From NCBI RefSeq assembly GCF_029433445.1, contig NZ_JAQTIC010000008.1:1-64000 (forward strand): a stretch of 64,000 nt of DNA, in the 5' to 3' direction. A program made the position numbers and the translations under genes. Every line of letters starts with the position of its first letter. The stretch's first letter is position 1. Source of the stretch: Lactobacillus sp. ESL0701 (GTDB lineage: Bacteria; Bacillota; Bacilli; Lactobacillales; Lactobacillaceae). Shown piece by piece: positions 27,963 through 36,384 of this stretch. The notes under the pieces are model-generated. The model searched no databases. It worked only from the letters and a program-made list of their open reading frames with translations, and was not told the origin of the DNA.

Positions 27963-27999
27963 AAAAAACACTGAATCAAAAAATTAATTCAGTGTTTTT
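27963..27999. terminator. bidirectional terminator, tagD / gntR
   Basis: Stem AAAAAACACTGAAT (27963-27976) / ATTCAGTGTTTTT (27987-27999) with T tracts both ways. Confidence 0.9.
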
Positions 28000-28696
28000 A
28001 TTTTGAAAAAGTAAATTCGAAACGATCGGCAATATAATTAGCCCGAGTATATTCAAACGGCTCACCCGTAGTCAATTCGGTTACCTGCAGCCTAGTAATT
28101 AGTGCTTCGCCCTTACGCGCATCCAGCAATCTTGCCGCATTTTCGTTAGCAACAGCAGCAGAAATATGTTCCGTTACCCGACCAACTTCATAGCCACTTT
28201 TTGCCAAAGTTTGGTATAAATGAGAAGAAATATCTGATTTAGACATTTTTTGAATTAAGCGATACGGAATCGTAACCACTTCATAACAAATCGGCACTTC
28301 ATCGGCATAACGAATTCGTTCCATCCGCAAGATTTCTTCACTATCGCCCAACTTCAACCGTTCTTTTTCTGACAAAGACGGCTTGCCAACATGATAAGAA
28401 ATCAGTTTGCTTGATGGTGTCTGACCGTTTGCATGCGTAATCTCGGTAAATGACATAATTCCCGACATTTTTTCCTGTACCTTTTGACTGGCAACATAAG
28501 TACCACTGCCAAGACGCCGCTCTAAAATGCCTTCATCTTCTAGCGTTTTAATTGCTTGCCGCAGCGTCATGCGGGACACGCCGAATTTCAGTGCCAGTTG
28601 GCGCTCTGCAGGAATTCTACTGCCAACTCGATAAACGTGGTTTTCAATGTCACGCTTAATCTGATTATGAATTTTGATGTACATTGGTTCTTCCAT
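27998..28696 (-). CDS. GntR family regulator with UTRA domain
   Basis: 232 residues from ATG at 28696, 6 nt after GGAGGAG; an upstream TTG lies in the ribosome site. N-terminal winged helix PAERQLALKFGVSRMTLRQA (about 30-49), then a UTRA effector domain from about 90. HutC/NagR-type members sense phosphorylated sugars. A half-site TTGGTCTA of the NagR/DasR type lies upstream (28737-28744), which hints at amino-sugar control; no nag gene is in view. Confidence 0.9.
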   Translation of the reverse strand: MEEPMYIKIHNQIKRDIENHVYRVGSRIPAERQLALKFGVSRMTLRQAIKTLEDEGILERRLGSGTYVASQKVQEKMSGIMSFTEITHANGQTPSSKLISYHVGKPSLSEKERLKLGDSEEILRMERIRYADEVPICYEVVTIPYRLIQKMSKSDISSHLYQTLAKSGYEVGRVTEHISAAVANENAARLLDARKGEALITRLQVTELTTGEPFEYTRANYIADRFEFTFSK

Positions 28697-28774
28697 GGCG
28701 CACTCCTCCAAATGTGTCCTTCCATTATAATCTAAATTGGTCTAATTTGCACAAACAAAAATAGCTAGACCTGA

Positions 28775-29893
28775 TCACCGCTTTTTCTTAACGGTCCACT
28801 TAATTCCCAAAATATTGACATTAGCTTTCGTGCTGCATTCAACTGGTAATAATTCTTCACTTGAAGCCACCACGCTAACCCGCATTTGGGCGTTATCTTG
28901 AACAGCTAGACTTGCTCCATTAGGATTAAAGACTAGGTCATGACCTTCAATCTGGGCATGATCGCCCAGTGCTAAAAAGTATTGGTACTCAATACCGCCA
29001 TTAAAGGTTACACGCCGCGCGATACAGCTTGCCTCATCTTGAAAGTCGGCATGATTTAAAATCACGGAGTTAATCAGCGTAATTTGGGCATCATTAACCG
29101 CGATAATTCGGTTCAGCCGACTGTTTTGAATAATTACGTGCGGCTTTTTATCTAAATATATCCCACCGGTAAAATAACTATCAACTATATTGACCCACGA
29201 ATCATCTGTAATATACATGCAGGCATCATCATCAGACAGGACCTTGCTGTTTAACATATTCAGCCACGTTTTACCCTGCAATAAAATCGTGTCAGCAACT
29301 GAATTATTCATATTTACTTCGGCGTTTGTTTTAACAAAGGTATCAATACTGCCGTGAATCCGCGAATTATTAATTATTGCCGTCCCGTGACCTTCAAGCG
29401 CCAAAACGCCAAATTCCTCAGCTACATTCTCAATTGAGGAGTCATTCATTTCCAAGCGGAAATCAGCATCCGCAAATAAAGACACAGAACCGTTCATGAC
29501 CTTGGTTGAGTAAAGTTCCAAGGTAATCTTACCATTAGCCGCAATGGCTGCTGTATCATTGCCAAACCCCTTAATCACACAATTGCGCAAGCTAAGATAA
29601 GTATTAGCCTCTCCCGGCACGAACAAAGTATTATTGTCGTTATTCGTATTCAGACATAAATTTTCCAAATTAACGAACCGGCTGTCGGCAGCAACATTCA
29701 CATAACCCAAAATCGTCGTATCTTCCGGCAAACTGCCAGTGCCCTTAATGGTAATGTCTGCTAAAGTAATTCCCTGCGGCAGCTCATAAAATCCCGGTTC
29801 TAAAAACATTACATCATCAGCGCGTAAGTCCTTCAGCGCTTCATGCCAGCTGATTTCACCGCCACCAGCTCCCACTTTAATTAGTCTCGGCAT
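28775..29893 (-). CDS. right-handed beta-helix-like protein, unknown function
   Basis: 372 residues, no signal peptide or membrane segment. From about residue 45 to 340 it is built of short strand-turn repeats ending in hydrophobic plus Asn/Ser steps (for example LSLRNCVIKGFGND, LEMNDSSIENVAEE, AIINNSRIHGSI, VNMNNSVADT, LNMLNSKVLSDD, VNIVDSYFTGGI, VIIQNSRLNRII). This is the look of a pectate-lyase-type parallel beta-helix with an Asn ladder. The conserved-looking start EISWHEALKDLRADDVMFLEPG resembles heads of such helices. Ribosome site AAAGGG before ATG. No catalytic residues are recognisable; a cytosolic scaffold is possible. Confidence 0.7.
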   Translation of the reverse strand: MPRLIKVGAGGGEISWHEALKDLRADDVMFLEPGFYELPQGITLADITIKGTGSLPEDTTILGYVNVAADSRFVNLENLCLNTNNDNNTLFVPGEANTYLSLRNCVIKGFGNDTAAIAANGKITLELYSTKVMNGSVSLFADADFRLEMNDSSIENVAEEFGVLALEGHGTAIINNSRIHGSIDTFVKTNAEVNMNNSVADTILLQGKTWLNMLNSKVLSDDDACMYITDDSWVNIVDSYFTGGIYLDKKPHVIIQNSRLNRIIAVNDAQITLINSVILNHADFQDEASCIARRVTFNGGIEYQYFLALGDHAQIEGHDLVFNPNGASLAVQDNAQMRVSVVASSEELLPVECSTKANVNILGIKWTVKKKR

Positions 29894-30146
29894 AAAAATC
29901 CCTTTCTAAGCGAACAGTAAACTAGCTATTATTGTACTATTTTTTCAAGGTTTGTAGTTATCATCGACTTATAAAAGTAAATTTTACTAATCACTTCGGC
30001 TTTATTTTAAGAGGCTTGCTCTCTATTAAGCAAATTATTTTTGCCAAAAAAGTTCGAGAAAATTTCCATTTTAGGGTAGAATGGAAGTGTATTTTAGAAA
30101 AATAACACAAAATTATTAAATATATTTTAGAAAGGTTGGATTCTAC

Positions 30147-31184
30147 ATGAAATATAATCACACAAAATTAACTAGCTGTGATAATTTCTCAAATAAAAAT
30201 ATTATCAAATTTGGCTTAATGGGCTTAGCACTTACCTCTGGCTTAATAGGTCTTAATCAAGAAACTGCGCATGCGGCTACTACTGAAGCTGCTGCACCAG
30301 CAAAAACAGAAACTAAAACGCCAGAAACAGCTACACCTAAGGCTGAAGTGACAAGTGCACCTAAGAATGATGACACTGACGCAAAACCTGTTGTTAGACA
30401 AAAATTAACAGAATCCTTTGATCCCGAAGAAAAGACGTTGGTCCATAATGCCTTTTTATACGATCAAAACGGCAAAAGAGCCAATGACGTAACAATGAAT
30501 GCTGGTTCAACGGTTGAAACTTACGGTACAACCTTAATCAATAACCGGAAGTTTTATAACTTGAAGAACCAATTGTATATTGCTGCGGGAAATATTGACC
30601 GCCAAACTCGTGAACTTGGTCGTAATTCTTATATTTACGATCAAAATGGTGATCAAGGTCTACCGATTGTTTTAGCCAAAGACCAATACATCCCTACTTT
30701 TGGTGATCCTGTTACTATTAATGGTACTGAATACTACTTAATTGACCAGAATCAATACGTTAAGAAGGATAACTTTGTCGAAGGTAAACCAACGCCTGAG
30801 CGTCCCGGCGATGTTAACGGCTTAGTTATTAACGGTGTTCTCAAGCACAAAGCCTACATTTACGACCAAAATGGTCAACGGACTAACAAATTAATTTTAA
30901 AGATTGGTACTAAGTGCTATGCCGCAATTAGTGAAACTATCAACGGCAAAAAGTATTACGAATTTGACCACGGTCATAAGCGTGTCCTAGCAGCTAACAT
31001 TGACGGCACAAAACGGACGCTAGTTCGCAATTCCTACCTATATAATAAACACGGCAAGCGTGTCGGTCATCAAGTACTACCTGCTGATACCAGTGTCCGC
31101 ACTTACGGCAGTTCCGTCTTAATCAAGGGTCAGCGTTATTTTATCGTTGATAACAACCACTACATTAAGCGCGCCAACTTTTAA
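30147..31184 (+). CDS. SLAP-domain surface protein
   Basis: 345 residues. Signal peptide of the long lactobacilli type (FGLMGLALTSGLIGLNQETA, cut near AHAA), an Ala/Thr/Lys-rich linker, then four SLAP-type repeats (about 90-143, 147-205, 225-275, 283-345), each with N-x-xLYDQNGKR-like and Y/F-Y-x-IDxNxYVK-like elements. SLAP modules bind wall polymers non-covalently in the S-layer-forming acidophilus group. No enzyme domain is present, so it is probably an S-layer-associated wall protein. An upstream -10 near 30076 and ribosome site AAAGG precede it. Confidence 0.9.
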   Translation: MKYNHTKLTSCDNFSNKNIIKFGLMGLALTSGLIGLNQETAHAATTEAAAPAKTETKTPETATPKAEVTSAPKNDDTDAKPVVRQKLTESFDPEEKTLVHNAFLYDQNGKRANDVTMNAGSTVETYGTTLINNRKFYNLKNQLYIAAGNIDRQTRELGRNSYIYDQNGDQGLPIVLAKDQYIPTFGDPVTINGTEYYLIDQNQYVKKDNFVEGKPTPERPGDVNGLVINGVLKHKAYIYDQNGQRTNKLILKIGTKCYAAISETINGKKYYEFDHGHKRVLAANIDGTKRTLVRNSYLYNKHGKRVGHQVLPADTSVRTYGSSVLIKGQRYFIVDNNHYIKRANF

Positions 31185-31198
31185 TAATTAAAATAAGG

Positions 31199-31225
31199 TA
31201 TCCAGTCCAATGGCTGGATATTTTT
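31199..31225 (+). terminator. terminator after the SLAP protein
   Basis: Stem TATCCAG (31199-31205) / CTGGATA (31214-31220) followed by TTTTT. Confidence 0.85.
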
Positions 31226-31233
31226 ATTACAAA

Positions 31234-31269
31234 AAAAGAAGCAACTTCTCAATTGAAGTTGCTTCTTTT
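31234..31269. terminator. terminator of the tRNA-Tyr/tRNA-Gln transcript
   Basis: Perfect 15-bp stem (31234-31248 / 31255-31269) with A and T tracts; it ends the leftward tRNA transcript and can also stop the SLAP gene. Confidence 0.88.
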
Positions 31270-31294
31270 CGGGTTGGGTGTTCTTAAAGAACTA

Positions 31295-31366
31295 TTGGGT
31301 TAGCTGGATTCGAACCAGCGCATACTAGTACCAAAAACTAGTGCCTTACCGCTTGGCTATAACCCA
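31295..31366 (-). tRNA. tRNA-Gln (TTG), copy 1
   Basis: 72 nt cloverleaf: acceptor TGGGTTA/TAACCCA, anticodon stem CTAGT/ACTAG around loop TTTTGGT with anticodon TTG, T arm GGTTCGAATCC. CCA is not encoded. Identical to the copy at 36700-36771. Confidence 0.97.
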
Positions 31367-31371
31367 ATAAA

Positions 31372-31453
31372 TGGAGGAAGGTGGATTCGAACCGCCGAAC
31401 TCAGAGAGAGCGGTTTTACAGACCGCCGCGTTTAGCCACTTCGCTATTCCTCC
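31372..31453 (-). tRNA. tRNA-Tyr (GTA)
   Basis: 82 nt class II tRNA: acceptor GGAGGAA/TTCCTCC, anticodon stem GCGGT/ACCGC around CTGTAAA (anticodon GTA), a long variable arm, T arm GGTTCGAATCC. First in the transcript, with tRNA-Gln 5 nt downstream. Confidence 0.97.
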
Positions 31454-31456
31454 ATA

Positions 31457-31498
31457 ACGCACGTTAATTATATTACCGAAAAACGTGCGTAATTGCAA
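31457..31498 (-). promoter_or_regulatory. tRNA promoter inside a 9-bp inverted repeat
   Basis: Minus-strand TTGCAA (plus 31493-31498), 17-nt spacer, TAATAT (plus 31470-31475; a TATAAT also overlaps at 31467-31472). The perfect inverted repeat ACGCACGTT (31457-31465) / AACGTGCGT (31482-31490) brackets the -10 region, unusual for a tRNA promoter. Confidence 0.6.
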
Positions 31499-31516
31499 GT
31501 AAAAATTGTTGAAATT

Positions 31517-32698
31517 TTATTTCTTATTTTCTTTAACAAACTTCTCCAGCCGCTTCAGACCTTCGTTAATTGTTTCCATTGAAACTGCATAAGAAAATCT
31601 AATCCAGCCCTTGCCACCTTTAGCAAAACAAGAACCAGCCGTTACAGCGACACGAGCCTTATCAACCAATTCGTAGATGAATTTTTCATCATCTTGTTCA
31701 AGACCAGCTGGAATTTTGGCAAAAATGTAGAACGCACCATCAGGCTTAACACATTCAAAGCCAATCTTAGTTAAGCCATTATATAGCACATCGCGCCGCT
31801 TCAAGAATTCTGCCTTCATTGGCAGTGCATCATCCATCCCATTCTTAAAGGCTTCTTCGGCAGCATCCTGCATTGGTGTTGGTTCAGTTGTGTTAGCTGC
31901 TTGATGGACTTTAGCAATTTGTTCCAGAATATCCTTCGGCGCACAAACAATCCCAATCCGATAACCAGTCATTGCCCAAGACTTAGAAACTCCATTCATT
32001 AAGATTACTTGGTCATGCAGGCTCTTTTCCATTGAAGCGTGTGGTTGGTCATAATTTAATTCACTATAAATTTCATCACAAATAACAAAAATTGGCTTAT
32101 CACGAACAACATCAGCTAAGGCATCAAGCTCTTCTTGGCTGTACATTGCGCCTGTCGGGTTGCTCGGATAATTCATAATGAGCATCCGAACTTTGTCACC
32201 ATATTTATCAAGGGCTTTTTGCAATTTAACAGGCGTTAACTTAAAGTCATCAGCAGAAGTATCAATTTCAACGATTGTAACACCTGTCCCAAGGACAGTT
32301 TCATCAGTCATATACAGCGAGAAAACCGGTGTTGGCACAATTATTACATCTCCGGGATTTAAGCAAGCCAGCTCTGTATCAAAAATTGACTCTGTTACCC
32401 CATTAGTTACTAAGACTTCAGTAGCTGGATCATACTTTTGCCCGTACTTTTTAGCTAAAAATTGACTTGCCGCTGTTCTAAGTCCCATTGTACCGTTAGA
32501 AGGTGCATAGTGAGAATGATTATCATCAATGCTCTTTTTGGCAGCTTCTTTAATATGATTCGGCGTGTTAAAGTCCGGCTCACCCAACGTAAACTTAACA
32601 ACATTTGGAATCTTGCTGGCATAATCGGAGAATTTCAAAATTGGATTCGAAGGCGCATCAGCCAAGCCTTTTTTCATGTAATTAATTAATTCAACCAT
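31517..32698 (-). CDS. PLP-dependent class I/II aminotransferase
   Basis: 393 residues from ATG at 32698 (AGGTGG 5 nt upstream; an upstream GTG lies in that ribosome site). Fold-type I motifs: TLGEPDFNTP near the start, YPSNPTGAMYS, CDEIYSELNYD, and the PLP lysine in NGVSKSWAMTGYRIG. Looks like the aromatic/aspartate-type AraT/PatA group of lactobacilli; the exact amino donor cannot be fixed. Confidence 0.92.
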   Translation of the reverse strand: MVELINYMKKGLADAPSNPILKFSDYASKIPNVVKFTLGEPDFNTPNHIKEAAKKSIDDNHSHYAPSNGTMGLRTAASQFLAKKYGQKYDPATEVLVTNGVTESIFDTELACLNPGDVIIVPTPVFSLYMTDETVLGTGVTIVEIDTSADDFKLTPVKLQKALDKYGDKVRMLIMNYPSNPTGAMYSQEELDALADVVRDKPIFVICDEIYSELNYDQPHASMEKSLHDQVILMNGVSKSWAMTGYRIGIVCAPKDILEQIAKVHQAANTTEPTPMQDAAEEAFKNGMDDALPMKAEFLKRRDVLYNGLTKIGFECVKPDGAFYIFAKIPAGLEQDDEKFIYELVDKARVAVTAGSCFAKGGKGWIRFSYAVSMETINEGLKRLEKFVKENKK

Positions 32699-32777
32699 AT
32701 AATCCACCTAACTTTCTTTTATATTGAATATTTAATAAATTATACAATTAATATCATCATTTTTCTACAATTATTTT

Positions 32778-33503
32778 TTAATTTTCAGCTAATTTATCAG
32801 CACCTTGTACCTGGTCGCGTAATTTAACCATCAATGGAAAATTATTAGTAAAAATTCCCGCAACATGCTCCTGAAAGTATCTTTTGGCAACAACTGGATC
32901 ATCAACTGTCCAAATCCGCTGTGTTATCGTCTCCTGTGAAGCGAGCAATTCGCTTGGATGAATTCCAGCAAAATGATTTTCCTTAATTAATTTAGCTGCA
33001 TTGGTAACGCCCTGATCCAGCAAATAACAATAAGCCTGATTCGGATCAATTTCTTGGCAATTCTTCAAGGTAACATAATCAAAGGATGAATAAATAAGTG
33101 GATGGGCAAATTGATACTGCTTGGCTAGAGACAATACCGTCTTTTCAATCTCTGGATAATGGATAATTCCCGTCTTAAATTCTAAATTAATCAAAATATC
33201 CTTGCCGTTAAGTAGGTCAAATAATTCACGTAATTCAGGCACCGGTTCGCCATTAGCCAAATGCACCTGCCGTAACTGCTTTAACGTAAAATCTTTAAGA
33301 TAGCCTTTGCCATCAGTTGTGCGGTCAACCCGCTCATCATGCATTACAACTGGAACCCCATCTTTAGTTAATTGAACGTCAAATTCAACTCCTTCAACGC
33401 CATGTTCAATCGCATTACGAAACCCTGCAAGCGAGTTTTCCGCGAATTTTGCAGGATAACCACGATGACCAAACACAATTGTCTTATTTTTAATAGCACT
33501 CAT
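32778..33503 (-). CDS. glycerophosphodiester phosphodiesterase, cytosolic
   Basis: 241 residues from ATG at 33503 behind AAAGGGAGTGA. GDPD motifs VFGHRGYPAKFAENSL near 9-24, VEFDVQLTKDG, and VVMHDERVDRTTDG hold the catalytic histidines and metal acids. No signal peptide, unlike the secreted GDPD at 5.7 kb. UgpQ-type enzymes release glycerol-3-phosphate from deacylated lipids. Confidence 0.93.
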   Translation of the reverse strand: MSAIKNKTIVFGHRGYPAKFAENSLAGFRNAIEHGVEGVEFDVQLTKDGVPVVMHDERVDRTTDGKGYLKDFTLKQLRQVHLANGEPVPELRELFDLLNGKDILINLEFKTGIIHYPEIEKTVLSLAKQYQFAHPLIYSSFDYVTLKNCQEIDPNQAYCYLLDQGVTNAAKLIKENHFAGIHPSELLASQETITQRIWTVDDPVVAKRYFQEHVAGIFTNNFPLMVKLRDQVQGADKLAEN

Positions 33504-33667
33504 AATCTTTGTCACTCCCTTTACTAATCAGTTTATAAATTACAAAAACTATCTTAAACCTATTGCGATTACTTTTAAATAAAAATAAAGTTTGATTAAT
33601 TCTAATTAACTTTTAATAACTATGCACTTAAAATATTGGTAATTAAGAATTAATCTAGGAGACTGAC

Positions 33668-35668
33668 ATGATAAAAAAACATTTTTCAAAAAGCAAGAAG
33701 AAATTATTATTATTCAACGCAATCGTTATTAGTGCAGCTATCTTAACCGGTATACAGAATACCGTTAATGCAGCTGCAGCTTCTGATAACCAAGTTTCTA
33801 CTGCACAAACTGCCAATCAAATTACTACTGGGAGCGATGGAGACTGCATTTGGACATACAATAAAAACTCACAAACTTTAACCATTAGCGCTGGCAAGAA
33901 TGGCAACCAGTTGGGAACTGAGCAATTAGCAGCAATTGTCACTAACCACGGTAAATTCGGAGATGAAGATACTGAAGAACAAGTTTACAGCAACAGTGCG
34001 CTTAAGCACATTGTCTTTACTGACCAACTTAAATTACCAGCAAATTCGCGTTACCTTTTCTGCGGACTCGAAGGTCTAGAAGATATTACTGGCTTAAACA
34101 AAGTTGATACTAGCGGTGTCACTGATATGCACTTTTTATTTAAAGAAGATAATAATTTACGCAGTCTTGATTTAAGTAATTTTGATACCAGTAACGTGAC
34201 TGACATGGGTTGGATGTTTGCCGGCGACAATAATTTAACTAGTCTTGATCTCAGCAAATTTAATACAGCTAAAGTTACTAATATGGAAGGAATGTTTGAT
34301 TTCACACCCAAAGTTACTAGTTTAAATGTTGCCAGCTTCAATACTAGCAACGTGACTAACATGAACAACATGTTTTCAGGAACTGGGGCAACTACACTTG
34401 ATCTCAATAATTTCAATACTAGTAAAGTTACGCAAATGCGCGATATGATTGCCAATAATAAGGAACTAACTAAACTGGAATTAGGTAATTTAGATACGCG
34501 TAACGTAACTGACTTTAACGGAATGCTCAGTAATAACCCTAAACTAACGGCAATTGACGCCAGTAAACTAAATACTGCTAAAGCAACTGATATTAGCGCC
34601 ATGTTTGAACGTGATACAGCTTTAACTAAATTAGACTTGTGCAACTTTAATACTAAGAATGTTAACCGCATGTTACTAGTCTTTGAAAGTGATCCAAATT
34701 TGACCGAACTTGACCTTTCAAGCTTTGATACAAGTAAAGTTACCAATATGGAAGGGTTATTTGCTAACGATACTAACTTAACTAAACTAAATCTTTCAAG
34801 TTTCAATACCAAAAATGTGACTGATATGGACCAAATGTTTCTCGGTGTTGGACTACGCCAAATTGATTTACACAATTTTGATACCAGCAAAGTTACTAAC
34901 ATGACTAAAATGTTTCAAAATGCCCAAAACTTAACTAGCGTTGATTTGAGTAACTTTAATACTAAGAATGTAACTGATATGACCGACATGTTTAATGGTG
35001 CAACTAGTTTAACCGACCTTGATTTATCAAGTTTTAATACGAAAAAATTACGACGCATGAGCGGCATGTTCAAGGGCGCTAAGAACTTACGAACCATTAA
35101 TTTGTCTAGTTTCAACACGAAAAAAGTCACGCATAATCGCTTTACCTTCCAAGACGATATTAGTCTAGTTAAATTAGACCTCACTAACCTTGATACTAAC
35201 CACATCATTCATAATAATTTTAATCGAACTGATTTAATTCAAGATATGCTCAAAAATACTGGTGATCCTAACGGCTTTATTTTAAAGTTAGGTCAACACC
35301 GAATTTATCCTGATGCCAGCCTTGGCAGTGGCAAAGACCATATTCAAGCAGTCGGTACAGGAACCGTCAATCAGCCAAAGGGTAAAACTTATACTACTAG
35401 TGACTTGCAAAATTTATATAACAAGCCAAATGCCCAGTGTCCAGTTAACACTTATGTAATGTATCAAGCTAATAAGCAACCCCAATTTGCAGTTAAAAAA
35501 TTACGTCATAATGCTTACGTCTACAATCAATTTGGTAAGAAAGTGCAAAAGAAGTCATTAAAGAAAAATCGTTCATTCGTTATCTTAGGACCAACGGTTA
35601 CAATCAACGGCAACAGTTACTATTGCGTTGATAGTGGCAAATATCTTAAAGAAAGCAATTTTAAATAA
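33668..35668 (+). CDS. BspA-like leucine-rich-repeat surface protein with C-terminal SLAP module
   Basis: 666 residues. Signal peptide KKLLLFNAIVISAAILTGIQ with likely cleavage after VNAAA. From about 130 to 530 come roughly 14 tandem BspA-type (DUF285) repeats of about 23-25 residues, each like LDLSNFDTSNVTDMGWMF. The C-terminus (about 610-666) is one SLAP-type module (HNAYVYNQFGKKVQ, YYCVDSGKYLKESNF) for wall binding. BspA LRR proteins often bind host matrix proteins; binding here is inferred. Ribosome site AGGAG at 33657-33661. No strong terminator of its own before the toxin-antitoxin units. Confidence 0.92.
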   Translation: MIKKHFSKSKKKLLLFNAIVISAAILTGIQNTVNAAAASDNQVSTAQTANQITTGSDGDCIWTYNKNSQTLTISAGKNGNQLGTEQLAAIVTNHGKFGDEDTEEQVYSNSALKHIVFTDQLKLPANSRYLFCGLEGLEDITGLNKVDTSGVTDMHFLFKEDNNLRSLDLSNFDTSNVTDMGWMFAGDNNLTSLDLSKFNTAKVTNMEGMFDFTPKVTSLNVASFNTSNVTNMNNMFSGTGATTLDLNNFNTSKVTQMRDMIANNKELTKLELGNLDTRNVTDFNGMLSNNPKLTAIDASKLNTAKATDISAMFERDTALTKLDLCNFNTKNVNRMLLVFESDPNLTELDLSSFDTSKVTNMEGLFANDTNLTKLNLSSFNTKNVTDMDQMFLGVGLRQIDLHNFDTSKVTNMTKMFQNAQNLTSVDLSNFNTKNVTDMTDMFNGATSLTDLDLSSFNTKKLRRMSGMFKGAKNLRTINLSSFNTKKVTHNRFTFQDDISLVKLDLTNLDTNHIIHNNFNRTDLIQDMLKNTGDPNGFILKLGQHRIYPDASLGSGKDHIQAVGTGTVNQPKGKTYTTSDLQNLYNKPNAQCPVNTYVMYQANKQPQFAVKKLRHNAYVYNQFGKKVQKKSLKKNRSFVILGPTVTINGNSYYCVDSGKYLKESNFK

Positions 35669-35681
35669 TAATTCTGCTATA

Positions 35682-35717
35682 ATAAAAAGAGAGCAGTGGT
35701 ATTATCCACATGCTCTC
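35682..35717 (-). terminator. terminator of toxin mRNA, unit 1
   Basis: GAGAGC (35689-35694) pairs with GCTCTC (35712-35717), with an inner GTGG/CCAC stem; TTTTTATT follows on the minus strand. Confidence 0.82.
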
Positions 35718-35727
35718 CTTTAAACAG

Positions 35728-35823
35728 TTATCGCTTATTACGATCTTTGATGTAATCTAAAATCAGATCAGCGATAACGTTGGCGAGTATACCAGACACA
35801 ACGCCAATTATAAAATTTCGCAA
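35728..35823 (-). CDS. type I toxin peptide, unit 1 (Fst/Lpt-like, 31 aa)
   Basis: TTG start at 35823, 9 nt after AGGAGG, giving 31 residues: short head MRNF, one hydrophobic helix (IIGVVSGILANVIADLILDY) and a charged tail ending KDRNKR. This is the design of Fst/Lpt-type membrane toxins, often annotated as holin-like toxin. A paralogue lies at 36168-36263 (about 60% identical). Promoter TTGTCA-16-TAAAAT is at 35888-35915; mRNA about 200 nt. AGGC/GCCT around the ribosome site can hide it. The divergent RNA at 35944-36038 carries its antisense. Confidence 0.8.
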   Translation of the reverse strand: MRNFIIGVVSGILANVIADLILDYIKDRNKR

Positions 35824-35887
35824 GGCTTCTCGCCTCCTAGAATTATCATTATTGAAATTAGTCGGATTTCAGGTAATTCCATTTGTC

Positions 35888-35937
35888 ATTTTACCAGAAT
35901 TTTATACATTGACAATACTAATAATTCCACGTAAAAT
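35888..35937. promoter_or_regulatory. back-to-back promoters with overlapping -35 boxes, unit 1
   Basis: Plus strand: TTGACA (35909-35914), 17 nt, TAAAAT (35932-35937) for the small RNA. Minus strand: TTGTCA (plus 35910-35915), 16 nt, TAAAAT (plus 35888-35893) for the toxin mRNA. The two -35 hexamers overlap by five bases. Confidence 0.75.
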
Positions 35938-35943
35938 GAAACC

Positions 35944-36038
35944 ATAAAATGTAGCAAGGCTTTAAGCCTCATAAGTCCTAAAACCAGTCATTTTAGGCAG
36001 TCATTAAAATTATCCTCTGTTAACGCAGAGGATTTTTT
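35944..36038 (+). ncRNA. antitoxin RNA, unit 1
   Basis: About 95 nt from the promoter at 35909-35937 to the terminator ATCCTCTG/CAGAGGAT with TTTTTT (36012-36038). Near its 5' end ATAAAAT, GCAAGGCTT and GCCTC (35945-35970) repeat the plus strand over the unit-1 toxin start and ribosome site (35811-35836), so the RNA is antisense to that region in trans. Next is a perfect stem CCTAAAA/TTTTAGG (35977-35983 / 35991-35997). Exact ends are predicted. Confidence 0.72.
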
Positions 36039-36123
36039 AATACCGTTGTTAAACTCATCTATATAAATTACTTTGCTAATTCAAAACAAAGATTAGTACC
36101 TCACCTAATTAAACCTGCTATAA

Positions 36124-36158
36124 TAAAAAGGGAGCAGTGGTATTACCCAAACGCTCCC
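36124..36158 (-). terminator. terminator of toxin mRNA, unit 2
   Basis: GGGAGC (36130-36135) / GCTCCC (36153-36158) with TTTTTATT on the minus strand; equivalent to the unit-1 hairpin with an A-to-G change at one stem position and its partner changed too. Confidence 0.82.
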
Positions 36159-36167
36159 CTTTAAAGA

Positions 36168-36263
36168 TTATTTCTTACTATGATTTTTGAGGTAATCTAA
36201 AATTAGTTCAGAAATAACATTGACGAGTATCCCAGATACCACGCCAATAATAAAACTTATCAT
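36168..36263 (-). CDS. type I toxin peptide, unit 2 (Fst/Lpt-like, 31 aa)
   Basis: ATG at 36263, 10 nt after AGGAGG, giving 31 residues: MISF, hydrophobic helix IIGVVSGILVNVISELILDY and tail LKNHSKK. Same length and frame as the unit-1 toxin, 440 bp away. Differences are mostly conservative and cluster in the tail. GGAG/CTCC around the ribosome site can form a masking hairpin. Promoter TTGTCA-16-TAAAAT lies at 36329-36356. Confidence 0.8.
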   Translation of the reverse strand: MISFIIGVVSGILVNVISELILDYLKNHSKK

Positions 36264-36328
36264 CGGAGTTCCACCTCCTAGAATTACCATAATTGAGAGT
36301 GATTAAATCTCAGATAATTCCATTAGTC

Positions 36329-36378
36329 ATTTTACCAGAATTTTATACGTTGACAATGCTAATGTTCTTTCGTACAAT
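36329..36378. promoter_or_regulatory. back-to-back promoters with overlapping -35 boxes, unit 2
   Basis: Plus: TTGACA (36350-36355), 17 nt, TACAAT (36373-36378). Minus: TTGTCA (plus 36351-36356), 16 nt, TAAAAT (plus 36329-36334). Same geometry as unit 1. Confidence 0.75.
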
Positions 36379-36384
36379 ATTCAC

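Noticed and set aside
34051-34902. 283-codon open frame antisense to the LRR gene
   Set aside because: It mirrors the repeats of the real gene, has no ribosome site and its repetitive sequence is a by-product of the LRR codons.
34100-35200. Regular short repeats as a CRISPR array
   Set aside because: They are coding repeats of 23-25 residues in one open frame, without conserved repeat/unique spacer alternation.
35674-35685. Plus-strand TATAAT before the unit-1 toxin terminator (also at 36119) as promoter of a convergent antisense RNA
   Set aside because: No usable -35 at either copy; the divergent promoter has consensus boxes and carries the start-region antisense, so it is the better antitoxin.
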